15,840 nt of DNA from an uncultured bacterium (GCA_937928475.1 CALFVE010000167.1:1-15840); one strand, 5' to 3'. Numbered from the stretch's first letter, positions 1 to 8,621 are shown. Numbers and translations are program-made. The notes: generated from the letters alone by a model not told the origin.

Positions 1-2369
1 TCGAGTACGTCAAGGAGAAATACGGGCGCGACCGGGTGGCCCAGGTGGGCACCTTCAATACCCTGGGCGCTCGCGCGGCCATCCGCGATGTCGGCCGGGT
101 GTTGGGGGTGCCGCTGGACAAGGTGGACCGGGTTGCCAAACTCGTACCCGGCGTGAAGACGACCATCGCGCAAGCGGTCGAACAGGTCCCCGAACTGCAA
201 ACTCTGGTTCGCGAGGACCCCCAAGTGGCCCGGGTTCTGAATCTCGCCTCCCGTCTGGAAGGCCTGGCCCGCCACGCCTCGGTGCACGCGGCCGCCGTGG
301 TTATCGCCGACCGCGACCTGACCGATTACGTCCCCTTGCGCGGCGAGAAGGACGGCACCGTCTGCACGCAATACGCGATGGACCCAGTGGTGGACGTTGG
401 TCTGGTCAAGATGGACTTTCTGGGCCTCAAGACGCTTACCGTGGTCGCCAACACCCTGGAGATGGTCAAGCGTCTTCACGGAGTGGAGATTGACCTGCAC
501 AATCTACCCCTCGATGACCCCGCCACCTACGCGCTGCTCAGCCGCGGCGACACGGTGGCGGTGTTCCAGTTGGAAAGCGAGGGCATGAGACAACTTCTGC
601 GGCAACTGCAGCCCGACCGCTTCGACCATCTGATTGCGCTGGTCGCGCTCTACCGGCCCGGCCCCATGCAGCACGCCGACGCCTTCTGCGCCGGACGCCA
701 TGGCGAGCCGGTGCAATACCTGCATCCCCGCCTGCGGCCCATCCTGGAAGAGACCTACGGGGTCATCCTCTACCAGGAGCAGGTGATGCAGATTGCCCGG
801 GACCTGGCTGGCTTCTCTATGCCCCAGGCAGAAGTCATCATGCGGGCCATGGGCAAAAAGCAGGTCGCCAAGATGGAGCAAATGAAGCCGCTGTTCTTCC
901 AGGGCTGCCGCGATCGCGGCCTTCCCGAGCAAACCATCCAGGCGATCTTCGAGCGGATGGAGACCTTCGCCGGCTACGGCTTCAACAAGTCCCACTCCGC
1001 CGGCTACGCCCTGGTGGCCTACTGGACCGCTTACCTCAAGGCCAACTACCCGGCTGAGTTCATGGCCGCGCATCTTTCCACGGTGATGGACAAGAGCGAG
1101 GAGGTGGCCAGGGCCATTACCGAGGCGCGCCGCCTGGGGCTCCGCGTACGTCCACCTTCGGTGAACCACTCGCGCGCGGAATTCACGGTGAGTGGGGGAG
1201 AGATCGTGTTCGGTTTGGCAGCGATCAAGAACTTCGGGGCTTCTGGGGCCGAGGCTATTGTGGCCGAGCGCGAAACCAACGGGCCCTACCGAGGCCTCTA
1301 CGACTTCTGCCGCCGGCTTCCCCCCGACAAGGTGCCCAAGGCCGCCGTCAAACTGCTGGTGGAGGCGGGGGCCTTTGACGAGTTCGGAGAACGCAATGCC
1401 CTGCTCGCGGTCTGCGAGCACGCAGCCGCGGCCGGGCACAAGTACCAGCAAGACCAGGCGGTCGGCCGTATCTCCTTGTTTGGCGAGGCGGCGCAGACGC
1501 AGGAGATCAGCGCGCTGGCCGAACCGCCCCTGCCCAATGTGCCTGCGCTGGCCGACGAGGAAGTCCTGGCGATGGAAAAGCGCGTGCTGGGCCTGTACGT
1601 GTCCGCGCATCCTCTGGAGAAAAACGCCGCCCGGGTGCAGCAATGCACCACGGCTCGCATCGAGGAGGTCGGTGAGTTCCCTACCCGTGCGCCGCTGGTG
1701 GTCGCCGGACTGGTGGAGGAGGCCCGCCGGCACCTGACCCGCAACGGCGAGCCCATGCTTTATGTGACCCTGCAGGGCGTCGCGGACAGCCTGGAAGTGA
1801 CGGTCTTTCCCTCGACCTGCGAGGCCTGCGGGGAGGTCTTCCGGCCCGGCGCGCTGGTAGTTGTCTCCGGCAGAGTCGAGCGGCGCGGCGCCAACGGCGA
1901 CAACGGCGAGCAGGCGACCGCGAAATTGCTCTGCGACTGCGCCTGGCCGCTGGCCGAGGCACCCCGGGTGCCCAAGAAGAGAAAAGAGGAGGCGGCTGGG
2001 CTGCGCAAGCGATACGCCGAGGAGCGGGCGAAGCCTCCACCACCCCCGCCGCCCCAGGTGGTCATCGAGGTGGACGCCCTCACGCTGGTGCCGGAGGACC
2101 TGCAGGACCTGCGCGCCCTGGTGGAGGAGTTCCCCGGCTATCAGCAGGTGGTGCTGCGCTTCCTGGAAAACGGGAACTGCCGCCGGGTGGCCCTTGGGCC
2201 TAAGTACCGGGTGGACATGAGCGGCGCCTTTCCGGTGCGAGCCCGACAGTTGCCGGTGGTGCTGTCCATCTACGAGGAGAAGGCGGCGAGGGAAGTCCCG
2301 AGCGGCGAGGCGCGAGCGGCCAGTGCGGAGCCAGAAGAGGACTCCGAGGAGTACGGCGCTGATGAGTGA
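1..2369 (+). CDS. dnaE: DNA polymerase III alpha subunit, 5' partial
   Basis: Catalytic subunit of the replicative DNA polymerase. The open frame runs in from the left edge (first full codon at base 3, reading EYVKEKYGRDRVAQVGTF), so the PHP domain and the first two palm aspartates lie outside the window. Visible parts: the third palm Asp in VKMDFLGLKTL (codon near 414), the fingers (QLESEGMRQLLRQL, ALYRPGPM, then GFNKSHSAGYALVAYW), and a helix-hairpin-helix region. An OB-fold follows (about 1690-1910, starting PLVVAGLVEEARRH). A basic and proline-rich linker (seven consecutive Pro near 2035-2058) leads to a C-terminal alpha/beta domain ending in GPKYRVD. The linker is of the kind seen in DnaE1-type enzymes; the C-terminal domain is where clamp-loader (tau) contacts usually lie. 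No internal stop is seen. The last 8 bases overlap hisD, so the two are probably co-transcribed. Identification is secure from the motifs. Confidence 0.97.
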   Translation, partial: EYVKEKYGRDRVAQVGTFNTLGARAAIRDVGRVLGVPLDKVDRVAKLVPGVKTTIAQAVEQVPELQTLVREDPQVARVLNLASRLEGLARHASVHAAAVVIADRDLTDYVPLRGEKDGTVCTQYAMDPVVDVGLVKMDFLGLKTLTVVANTLEMVKRLHGVEIDLHNLPLDDPATYALLSRGDTVAVFQLESEGMRQLLRQLQPDRFDHLIALVALYRPGPMQHADAFCAGRHGEPVQYLHPRLRPILEETYGVILYQEQVMQIARDLAGFSMPQAEVIMRAMGKKQVAKMEQMKPLFFQGCRDRGLPEQTIQAIFERMETFAGYGFNKSHSAGYALVAYWTAYLKANYPAEFMAAHLSTVMDKSEEVARAITEARRLGLRVRPPSVNHSRAEFTVSGGEIVFGLAAIKNFGASGAEAIVAERETNGPYRGLYDFCRRLPPDKVPKAAVKLLVEAGAFDEFGERNALLAVCEHAAAAGHKYQQDQAVGRISLFGEAAQTQEISALAEPPLPNVPALADEEVLAMEKRVLGLYVSAHPLEKNAARVQQCTTARIEEVGEFPTRAPLVVAGLVEEARRHLTRNGEPMLYVTLQGVADSLEVTVFPSTCEACGEVFRPGALVVVSGRVERRGANGDNGEQATAKLLCDCAWPLAEAPRVPKKRKEEAAGLRKRYAEERAKPPPPPPPQVVIEVDALTLVPEDLQDLRALVEEFPGYQQVVLRFLENGNCRRVALGPKYRVDMSGAFPVRARQLPVVLSIYEEKAAREVPSGEARAASAEPEEDSEEYGADE

Positions 2370-3699
2370 GTATCTGCGGGTGATTGACGCGCGGGAAGAC
2401 GAGGCGGGCTTTGCTGCCTTTCTGCAGGCACGAGCGGGCGCGGTCGTGTCCTCAGAGGTGAGTCAGCAGGTGGCGGAAATCCTCGCGGCGGTGCGGGGGG
2501 AAGGGGACGAGGCGCTGGTCCGCCTGGAGCGACAGTTCGACTGCCCCGATTACACCCCCGAGCGCATCCGGGTCAGCGAAGAGGAGATCGCCGCCGCTTA
2601 CGAGCAGGTGCCGCCTGTTCTGCTCGCTGCGCTGCGCCGGGGCATCGAGAACGTTCGCGCTTACCATGAACGCGAGGTCCCCCGATCCTGGCGGGAGGAG
2701 ATGGGGGGGCTAATCCTGGGTAGCCGGGTGCGGCCGCTGGAGTCGGTGGGCATCTACGTTCCCGGCGGGCAGGCGCCGCTGCCCTCCAGCCTGTACATGT
2801 GCGCGGTGCCCGCGGCGGTCGCGGGCGTTCCGCGGCTGGCCGTGTGTAGCCCGCCTCGCGCGGACGGCAGCACGCACCCACTGATCCTGGTGACTGCGAA
2901 AGAATGTGGTGTCGCCGAGGTCTACCGGCTGGGCGGGGCCCAGGCCGTCGCCGCCCTCGCCTACGGCACGGAGACGGTAGCGCCGGTCGTCAAGGTCGTG
3001 GGGCCGGGCAACCGCTGGGTGGTAGAGGCCAAGCGGCAGGTCTTCGGCGTGGTGGGGATTGAGTCGCTGCCGGGACCGAGCGAGTCGGCGATCATCGCCG
3101 ACGCTTCCGCCCACCCCGGGCTGATTGCGGCCGATCTGCTCTCCCAGGCCGAGCACGCCGGCGACAACACCGTGGTGCTGTTCACGCCCTCGGCGAGACT
3201 GGCCGAGGAGGTACTGGCCGAGATTCCCGCGCAGGCAGCAGCCCTGGAGCGCGCCGCCCTGATCGCTCGGTCCCTGCGGGAGCAGGGTGCGCTGGTGCTG
3301 GTCCGGGATCTACGGCAAGCGGCGGCCCTGGCCTCGGCGCTGGCCCCAGAGCATCTGGAACTGGCCGTGGAAGACCCGGAGGCGCTGGCGGAATGCATCG
3401 AGAACGCGGGGTGCCTTTTCCTGGGCCCTCTGGCGGCCGTGCCCCTGGGCGATTACGCCGCGGGCCCTAGTCACGTGCTGCCCACCGGCGGGACCGCCCG
3501 CTTCTCCTCACCCCTGTCGGTGCAGGACTTCGTCAAACGCACCTCGCTGGTGGGAGTGACGGAGCAGGGGCTACAGAGGATCGGCCCGGACACTATCACC
3601 CTGGCCGAAGCGGAAAACCTCACGGCCCACGCGGAGGCGGTCAGGAAGCGCCAACCAGGAGCCGCGCGGGGGACAAGCCAACGCGCCCAGGAGGTGTGA
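2362..3699 (+). CDS. hisD: Histidinol dehydrogenase
   Basis: Oxidises L-histidinol to L-histidine with two NAD+, the last steps of histidine synthesis in the cytoplasm. I chose ATG 2362 (445 aa) over an in-frame start at 2323. It has GAGGAG at 2346-2351, gives a normal HisD N-terminus (MSEYLRVIDA) and a family-typical length. The expected functional residues are present: GPGNRWVVEAK (about 214-224), zinc ligands Q262 and H265 in LLSQAEHA, catalytic pair E330-H331 in APEHLEL, D364 in GDYAAGPSHVLPTGG and H423 in LTAHAEAVRKR. The signature reads GIESLPGPSE where most family members have GID..AGPSE, so it is somewhat divergent. The last ~15 residues are a nonconserved tail. No other his gene is in view. 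Its start lies inside the end of dnaE, implying translational coupling with an unrelated replication gene. Confidence 0.95.
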   Translation: MSEYLRVIDAREDEAGFAAFLQARAGAVVSSEVSQQVAEILAAVRGEGDEALVRLERQFDCPDYTPERIRVSEEEIAAAYEQVPPVLLAALRRGIENVRAYHEREVPRSWREEMGGLILGSRVRPLESVGIYVPGGQAPLPSSLYMCAVPAAVAGVPRLAVCSPPRADGSTHPLILVTAKECGVAEVYRLGGAQAVAALAYGTETVAPVVKVVGPGNRWVVEAKRQVFGVVGIESLPGPSESAIIADASAHPGLIAADLLSQAEHAGDNTVVLFTPSARLAEEVLAEIPAQAAALERAALIARSLREQGALVLVRDLRQAAALASALAPEHLELAVEDPEALAECIENAGCLFLGPLAAVPLGDYAAGPSHVLPTGGTARFSSPLSVQDFVKRTSLVGVTEQGLQRIGPDTITLAEAENLTAHAEAVRKRQPGAARGTSQRAQEV

Positions 3700-3745
3700 T
3701 ACAAGACGCTTTGTCTGCCTCACCGACACGTCCGGCTGCTTGGGG

Positions 3746-5131
3746 CTACTGGATAAGCCCTCCACCGCCGCCTCCTCCGCCGCCGGAGGGCGGACGGGTG
3801 GAGAAGGTCAATTCGAAGTCACTAGGCAAGGCCTGAGCGTAAGCCTGCACCGCGCCTTGCCGGATCACTACCCGGTAGTCGGTGTTCTGGCGCAAGGGCT
3901 GGTGAGGCCAGAGCAGAAGTGTGTCACCGTCAATCTGCCAGCCGTAATCCACCTGGTTGCCCCGGCTGTCCCGCCAGCGAATATGCTCGGGGCGTGCGCC
4001 GGTCAGGCGCTTGTTAAATTGTATCTCCACCCTGACGGTTAGGGAGACGCCGCGCTCCCCGTTAGTGGGAGAGGTACGCAGGACTTCCAAAGGAACCGGC
4101 TTGGTGCGCGCCTCGACCACCACCCCGACCCGTGGTCCGAAGGCTCCGAAACTACTCCAGAGCCCAGGTTGCCCCACGTACCCGACCGGGCCGCACACGG
4201 GATACCACCAGGTTCCGCCCTGTCCGTTGCCCTTGTCCCGGGGTTGCCCGTACCACCAGTAAGTGAAAGAACGCCAGGTGGCCGGAGGATCATCGCGAGG
4301 GAAGTCCTGACCTTCATAATGGTACCTCTCGCGTGACTGGGGTGGCAGAGCAATCAGCGGCGGCCCGGCAACGGCGCTTTGCTCCCAGCCCTGCGGCAAC
4401 TCCAAAGTCAGCCTGCTCAAGCCATAGTACCAATCCGGTCCGCTGGCCGAGAGGATGGGCAGCGGCAAGAAGGTCAGGTCCGAAGGCAGTAACGGAGAGA
4501 CAGGGGCGGGACAGACGGGACTCTCCTCAAACTGCAACTCGCTGTGCAAGACGATATGCAGCGGCTCGACTTCTAGCCAGTAGTCGGTGTCTGGCTTCAA
4601 CTTACCGGAGGGGGGCACCGACAAGCAATAGCGGCTTTGCTTGGCCTCGTGATAGAGGGTCTCCACCGAGCCGTCGGGATTCTTTCGTTTCTCGCGAATC
4701 CACAAGGCCGGCACCACGAAGCTGCCGCCGTAAACGTAGCCGTTTGCCTGTTCTTCGAACCAACTGACTCGGTAGCCCCAGATCGCAAGAGCCAGAGCCG
4801 CGGATACCTGTTGCCCCGAGAGGCTGCGGTAGGTGAAACTCTGGATCAACTTCGGTTGCTCCCCGTCACTGGGTCCCAGGAAATGGCGCACATACCCAGG
4901 CTTGCCAGTCAGGTAACTGCTGGGAGCGGGGTACGGCATTACTTGCGAACGATCCCAGTCCGCACTGAAGGGAGACCAGCCGAGGGTGAAACTGTCAGGG
5001 TACCGTGCCAGGACCTGCAAGGGTCCGGCGTGGGCGCTGCTGCCTACTAGCGCAACTAAGAGGCAAAGCAGCGCCACCTGGCTCAACTGGCGAGGGCCGT
5101 GGGAGTACACTGAAAGCCGATACCGACCCAC
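3746..5131 (-). CDS. Secreted protein with C-terminal bacterial Ig-like (Big_5) domain and Gly9 tail
   Basis: 461 aa, function unknown. The GTG start at 5131 is supported by GGAGGT 8 bases upstream and by the signal peptide it produces: a positive N-region, a hydrophobic core at about residues 19-30, and a likely cleavage in SSAHA|GPLQ after A35. The protein is therefore exported. The middle (about 40-345) is rich in Trp, Tyr, Pro and Gly and not recognised. Phrases such as KLKPDTDYWLEVEP resemble beta-sandwich repeats. Residues 350-449 look like an SbsA-type Ig-like domain (PF13205): TSPTNGERGVSLTVRVEIQF, then GDTLLLWPHQPLRQNTDYRV and a final FELTFSTRPP strand. The protein ends in nine glycines and LIQ. 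It is read convergently towards hisD and lies 193 bp downstream of the DUF5693 gene on the same strand. A role in the cell surface or S-layer is inference from the domain only. Confidence 0.8.
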   Translation of the reverse strand: MGRYRLSVYSHGPRQLSQVALLCLLVALVGSSAHAGPLQVLARYPDSFTLGWSPFSADWDRSQVMPYPAPSSYLTGKPGYVRHFLGPSDGEQPKLIQSFTYRSLSGQQVSAALALAIWGYRVSWFEEQANGYVYGGSFVVPALWIREKRKNPDGSVETLYHEAKQSRYCLSVPPSGKLKPDTDYWLEVEPLHIVLHSELQFEESPVCPAPVSPLLPSDLTFLPLPILSASGPDWYYGLSRLTLELPQGWEQSAVAGPPLIALPPQSRERYHYEGQDFPRDDPPATWRSFTYWWYGQPRDKGNGQGGTWWYPVCGPVGYVGQPGLWSSFGAFGPRVGVVVEARTKPVPLEVLRTSPTNGERGVSLTVRVEIQFNKRLTGARPEHIRWRDSRGNQVDYGWQIDGDTLLLWPHQPLRQNTDYRVVIRQGAVQAYAQALPSDFELTFSTRPPSGGGGGGGGGLIQ

Positions 5132-5140
5132 TTGCCGTCA

Positions 5141-5154
5141 CCTCCAGCAGGAGG
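5141..5154 (-). promoter_or_regulatory. Inverted repeat that can mask the ribosome binding site of the Ig-like protein gene
   Basis: CCTCCAGCAGGAGG is a perfect 5-bp inverted repeat with a 4-base loop. On the minus-strand mRNA it reads CCUCC-UGCU-GGAGG. The GGAGG arm is the Shine-Dalgarno sequence of the GTG start at 5131. If it folds, the ribosome binding site is paired. That it regulates is inference; the stem is short. Confidence 0.4.
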
Positions 5155-5324
5155 AATCGCTATCTGCTCTCAGTGGCCTATAGACGCCTGCAAACCCGTG
5201 AAAGTTCCGTTCGAGACCGGTCCCTATTTGCCCTCAGCAGCGAGGGATTTCGCCCCACGCCTCGCTTCCCTCAGGGCATCCTCCTCCCCCTCTGGAGAGT
5301 ACAGACACCACGGGAAGGCCTGCG

Positions 5325-7274
5325 CTAGGGGCCTTCTTCCCAGTGCGGCCAGTCCGATCCCTCGTCTGGCGGCGTGGAGGGCTCGGGCGGTGGGTACAGC
5401 CGCCGCTCTACCCAGGACACCACTGTCCACAGAATCAGCCCCACCAGCAGCCCAATCCACAGCCCGTGGAAGGCCCGCACCAGCGCCACCGTTAGGGGAG
5501 TGTGCAGGTGGCAGAAGGTGTTGAGCAGCGACACCTGGCCGACAGCGCCGGCCGTGAGGCCCAACCAGACGCCCCGCCGACTGCCCCGGAAGAGCAGGAT
5601 GAGCGACAGCAGCAGGAGCGGATGGCCAAAGAAGATTTCCTTGGTGCGCGGCCGTACCCAAAGCAGATGGTCGAGGAAAGCGCGGAATTGCCGTTCCAGG
5701 CCGGAGGCCCCGATCGGTGGTTCATTGCCGGAGCGGATCAAGAGCAGAGCGAGGGCGGCCAGCCCGAACATGATGAGCAACGCCTGCCAGTAGCGCACGG
5801 CATAGCCCAGGGCCTCGGCGAGGCCTTCGCGGAGCGCCCAGATCTCGCCGCGGTGCTCGCCGAGTTCCAGGCGCGCCTCCCGATAGTGGGGCATGGATCG
5901 GGCCAGCGTTATCGCCAGCACCAGGAGCAGGGGAAGCAACTGCTGGAGTTTGACCCCCCGAAACTGCTCCAGGCCCAGCAGGTACGGCTGCGTCGTGACC
6001 GGGGCGGCGGCGAGTAAGGCGCCCAGGAGGGTGAGCCCGGAGATCGCCACGAAGGCCCGCACCGCGCGCCAGACCGGCCGCGGCGCCGGCTGCTCCGGCC
6101 AGCGCAGCGCCACGAGGCCCCAGGCCGGGAAGAGGACGCCGGCGGTGAGGGCGGCCAGAGCACGGCCGGTGCCGCCACCGAGAAAACCCTCCACCACGGC
6201 ATCGGCAACCATGAGCAGAAACAGTCCCCAGAACCAGGGCAGGCTCAAGCCCAGGAACGACTGCACCAGCCAGAGCAGCGCCGCGCCGATCCCTAGGTAC
6301 ACGCCAATGCGCAGGGATCGGTGCGGAGTGGGTGCAGCGTAGAGAACCGGCTCGCCCAGCGCGAAGCCCTCCCCGCGCAGGCGCTCGGCCAGGGCGGCTA
6401 GGTACTCCAGGTTGGCCGTGAGGGGATTTTCCCCTTGATCGAAAAAGAGGCGGACATAACAAATCCGCACCTTCCGCTCGCGCACCGCCAGGGAGTAGCG
6501 GTCGAGAGCGGCGCTGGGCGTCATCCGCTCCGCCATTTCCGCTTCGCTGATCGAGTGGACTCGGAGAAGGCGATAGCCCAGGCGGCGGGCCAATTCGGAC
6601 TCGCCCTCCTGGGGCACTAACTCCACGTAGCCATAGGTGAGTCCGCGTGCGTTCAGCGCCGAGGCGGTCTGGGCCAGTAGACCCCCGTTGCCCAGCACCT
6701 GGGTGCCGTTGAAAATGACGATCTTGGCCTGGATGGCCTTAGCCCCGTCCAGCGAGACACCCAGGGCCTGGGCGGTGACGGTAAAGTCCGGTCGGGGCCG
6801 GGCAATGACCTGCAGACCGGCGTTGCGGATGCTTGCCGCCGCCTCATAGTCATAGCCCACCCCCATCTTGGGCATGCGGGCCGCCGCTGCCGCCAGCGCC
6901 GAGGCCACCCGCACCGCATCGCCGCCCGCGTAGTCGGTGGTGATGCGTGACTGAGGAAGTTTGTGCTTCAGTTGCCAGGCGACGTTGTCGGGGAGTAGCC
7001 GAGGTGTAGGGTAGGGCAGGGAACGAACCATCTCCTCCAGGCTCCACTCGGTCAGCCCCACATGGGTGACGCCGACTTGGCGCAGGCGCTGGAGTGCCTC
7101 GGGGACGGTGAGGCCGCTCAGTTCCGCCAGGTTCTGGACCTCAGCGTAGTCCACGGCCAGGGCCACGGTACGGTTGGGCCGCTCGACGCGCAGACGCTGG
7201 ATCGCGACCAACACGGCGCAGAGGGCGCCGAGGGCGAGGAGCAAGAGCAAGGCCCGGCGTTTGAGTGGTGACAT
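5325..7274 (-). CDS. DUF5693 family polytopic membrane protein
   Basis: 649 aa. ATG 7274 begins MSPLKRRALLLLLALGALC, one N-terminal membrane helix with a basic flank. An extracytoplasmic domain (about residues 30-310) resembles a TIM-barrel-like fold with VGVTHVGLTEWSLEEM, KMGVGYDYEAA and GYRLLRVHSISEAEMAERM. From about 323 the rest is a series of hydrophobic helices. The family-typical segments VRPRTKEIFFGHP and GQVSLLNTFCHLHTPLTVAL are conserved near 540-615. A charged, proline-rich cytoplasmic-type tail ends the protein. From general knowledge, DUF5693 (PF18949) occurs in Firmicutes and related phyla and is often next to csaB (polysaccharide pyruvyl transferase), which links it to cell-wall polymers. 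No csaB is seen here. The ribosome binding site is weak (GGGAG about 13 bases upstream). The following gene on the same strand encodes the Ig-like secreted protein. Confidence 0.85.
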   Translation of the reverse strand: MSPLKRRALLLLLALGALCAVLVAIQRLRVERPNRTVALAVDYAEVQNLAELSGLTVPEALQRLRQVGVTHVGLTEWSLEEMVRSLPYPTPRLLPDNVAWQLKHKLPQSRITTDYAGGDAVRVASALAAAAARMPKMGVGYDYEAAASIRNAGLQVIARPRPDFTVTAQALGVSLDGAKAIQAKIVIFNGTQVLGNGGLLAQTASALNARGLTYGYVELVPQEGESELARRLGYRLLRVHSISEAEMAERMTPSAALDRYSLAVRERKVRICYVRLFFDQGENPLTANLEYLAALAERLRGEGFALGEPVLYAAPTPHRSLRIGVYLGIGAALLWLVQSFLGLSLPWFWGLFLLMVADAVVEGFLGGGTGRALAALTAGVLFPAWGLVALRWPEQPAPRPVWRAVRAFVAISGLTLLGALLAAAPVTTQPYLLGLEQFRGVKLQQLLPLLLVLAITLARSMPHYREARLELGEHRGEIWALREGLAEALGYAVRYWQALLIMFGLAALALLLIRSGNEPPIGASGLERQFRAFLDHLLWVRPRTKEIFFGHPLLLLSLILLFRGSRRGVWLGLTAGAVGQVSLLNTFCHLHTPLTVALVRAFHGLWIGLLVGLILWTVVSWVERRLYPPPEPSTPPDEGSDWPHWEEGP

Positions 7275-7339
7275 CTAAGTCTGGACTCCCATGAGAACGC
7301 TGCCCAGGCGGGCGGCGACAGTGTCCGTGGGCCGGTTTC

Positions 7340-7360
7340 GGGCCAGGCTGCGCCTGGCCC
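7340..7360. repeat. Perfect 9-bp stem hairpin between the URO-D-like and DUF5693 genes
   Basis: GGGCCAGGC, loop TGC, GCCTGGCCC: a perfect 9-bp inverted repeat with a 3-base loop. A second short hairpin (CCCC-TCCG-GGGG) follows within 15 bases. Neither has a T-tract on either strand, so this is not a standard intrinsic terminator. It could be a Rho-independent-like barrier, an mRNA end stabiliser for the URO-D-like transcript, or part of the DUF5693 leader. Confidence 0.5.
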
Positions 7361-7443
7361 TCAGCCGACCCCTCCGGGGGAAGCACCGCCCGGACAACCT
7401 ACGCCCGGCGGCATTGGCGTACCGCCCCTACCTTCCCGACTAC

Positions 7444-7465
7444 CGTTCAGCCGTCGTTCAGCCGT
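7444..7465. repeat. Tandem 11-bp direct repeat
   Basis: The unit CGTTCAGCCGT occurs twice head to tail, about 20 bp past the stop of the URO-D-like gene (minus strand). Eleven bases is close to one helical turn. Two copies may be chance or a slippage event; no function is claimed. Confidence 0.5.
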
Positions 7466-7484
7466 CGCTCCAACTGTCGTGTCC

Positions 7485-8621
7485 CTATTCCGCCAGCCCG
7501 TACTCCCGGTCCACCAGTTCGCTGATCGCCTCGATGCGCCGGATGTCCCCGACGCCGGAGAGCTCGTCGGATACGCCCAGGATCAGCCGGGGCGTGAACA
7601 GGTCCATCACCCGCTTGGCGAAATCAAGGCAGTCCTGTAGTGAGTAATGCGGCAGGAAGTGGGTCGCCGGGATGAGATCGAGCACTACGATATTATCCCC
7701 TACCGCGGCCTTGATCTCCTCCAAGGTCATGTCGCCCATGGGCAACGGCGGCAAAGCCTCCACCCCGTGCAGGCCGGTCTCCTGGAGGTAGGGCAGCATC
7801 GTCTTCGAGTTCCCGTCCCAATGAGTGTGCACAAAGCGGCCGTTCTCGGTCATGATCCGCGCGATTTTCTGCCAGCGGGGGAGCAGGTAACGCCGGAGAA
7901 TCGGCGGCGGGGTGAACTCGTTAGTGGCGTGGTCGCCGAGATTGAAGAGGCGACAGGGCAGTTGCAGGGCCGCCTCCAGAGCGCGCTGATCGCGGCGGTC
8001 GCAGGCCTCCAGATATTCCTCCACGGCCTCCCGGTGATCGGCGAGCAGGTAGTAAGTACCCGGCAGACCGGCCCAGGACTTGATCAGTTCGGTGAAGCCG
8101 CTGCTGGGCAGAAAGATAGTCGGCTCTCCCCGGATGCCCATCCGCTCCGCCGCCTGGGCGAAAGCCTCCGGATTGACTCCGTACTGCTGAGCGTTGATGA
8201 TGTCTGTGACCACCCACAGATCCTGCACCGTCTTGACGGGGAACTCGCGGATGCGGTCGTTCCAGATCTCTCCGCCTTCCTTCACCAACTGCCGAACCTC
8301 GCGGATCTCGCCGCTGGGGGTGCGCCGGTAGACCGCCCGGTGGTTCTCGTCGAGGGTTTCCTCCCAGGTCTCCACCCTCCCCTCGCCCGAGGAAGACTCC
8401 ACTCCGCACTCCGAGTAGGTGCTCACCACTCCAGCCGAGGCGGCGTAGCGCACCGAGCAGCGCAGGTCATCGTAGATCTGGAGGTAGTCGCAATCCCGCC
8501 ACCGCGCGGGAATTGTCTTTCGGCGGCGGTTGTAGTTGATCCACTCCTCCAGGCGCGGCTGCCAAAGCGGACGGTCGGCGGTCCCCTCAAAGATGGCGAG
8601 GTTAAGTTCGCGACGGGTCAT
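7485..8621 (-). CDS. Uroporphyrinogen decarboxylase superfamily protein (not HemE)
   Basis: 378 aa. ATG 8621, with GGAAG about 7 bases upstream. The C-terminal half fits the URO-D / MtaA-CmuA-like fold: RFVHTHWDGNSKTMLPYLQE (about 262-281), then LHGVEALPPLPMGDMTLEEI, VGDNIVVLDLIP and a closing PRLILGVSDELSGVGDI. The N-terminal HemE signature (R-Q-A-G-R motif) is absent, so haem synthesis is unlikely. H265 and H267 are candidate metal ligands, by analogy with the zinc site of corrinoid:thiol methyltransferases of this superfamily. No corrinoid-binding or MtaB-type partner is nearby. It may act on a small methylated substrate; the actual reaction is unknown. It is transcribed divergently from glmS. 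Confidence 0.8.
   Translation of the reverse strand: MTRRELNLAIFEGTADRPLWQPRLEEWINYNRRRKTIPARWRDCDYLQIYDDLRCSVRYAASAGVVSTYSECGVESSSGEGRVETWEETLDENHRAVYRRTPSGEIREVRQLVKEGGEIWNDRIREFPVKTVQDLWVVTDIINAQQYGVNPEAFAQAAERMGIRGEPTIFLPSSGFTELIKSWAGLPGTYYLLADHREAVEEYLEACDRRDQRALEAALQLPCRLFNLGDHATNEFTPPPILRRYLLPRWQKIARIMTENGRFVHTHWDGNSKTMLPYLQETGLHGVEALPPLPMGDMTLEEIKAAVGDNIVVLDLIPATHFLPHYSLQDCLDFAKRVMDLFTPRLILGVSDELSGVGDIRRIEAISELVDREYGLAE

Noticed and set aside
504..1733. Long minus-strand open frame (409 codons) across dnaE
   Set aside because: It is antisense to a motif-rich dnaE, and its translation is low-complexity Gly/His/Leu-rich without a recognisable domain. It is a shadow frame expected at this GC content.
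7485..8621. hemE (haem-pathway uroporphyrinogen decarboxylase)
   Set aside because: The N-terminal R-Q-A-G-R signature is absent and the protein is only superfamily-related.
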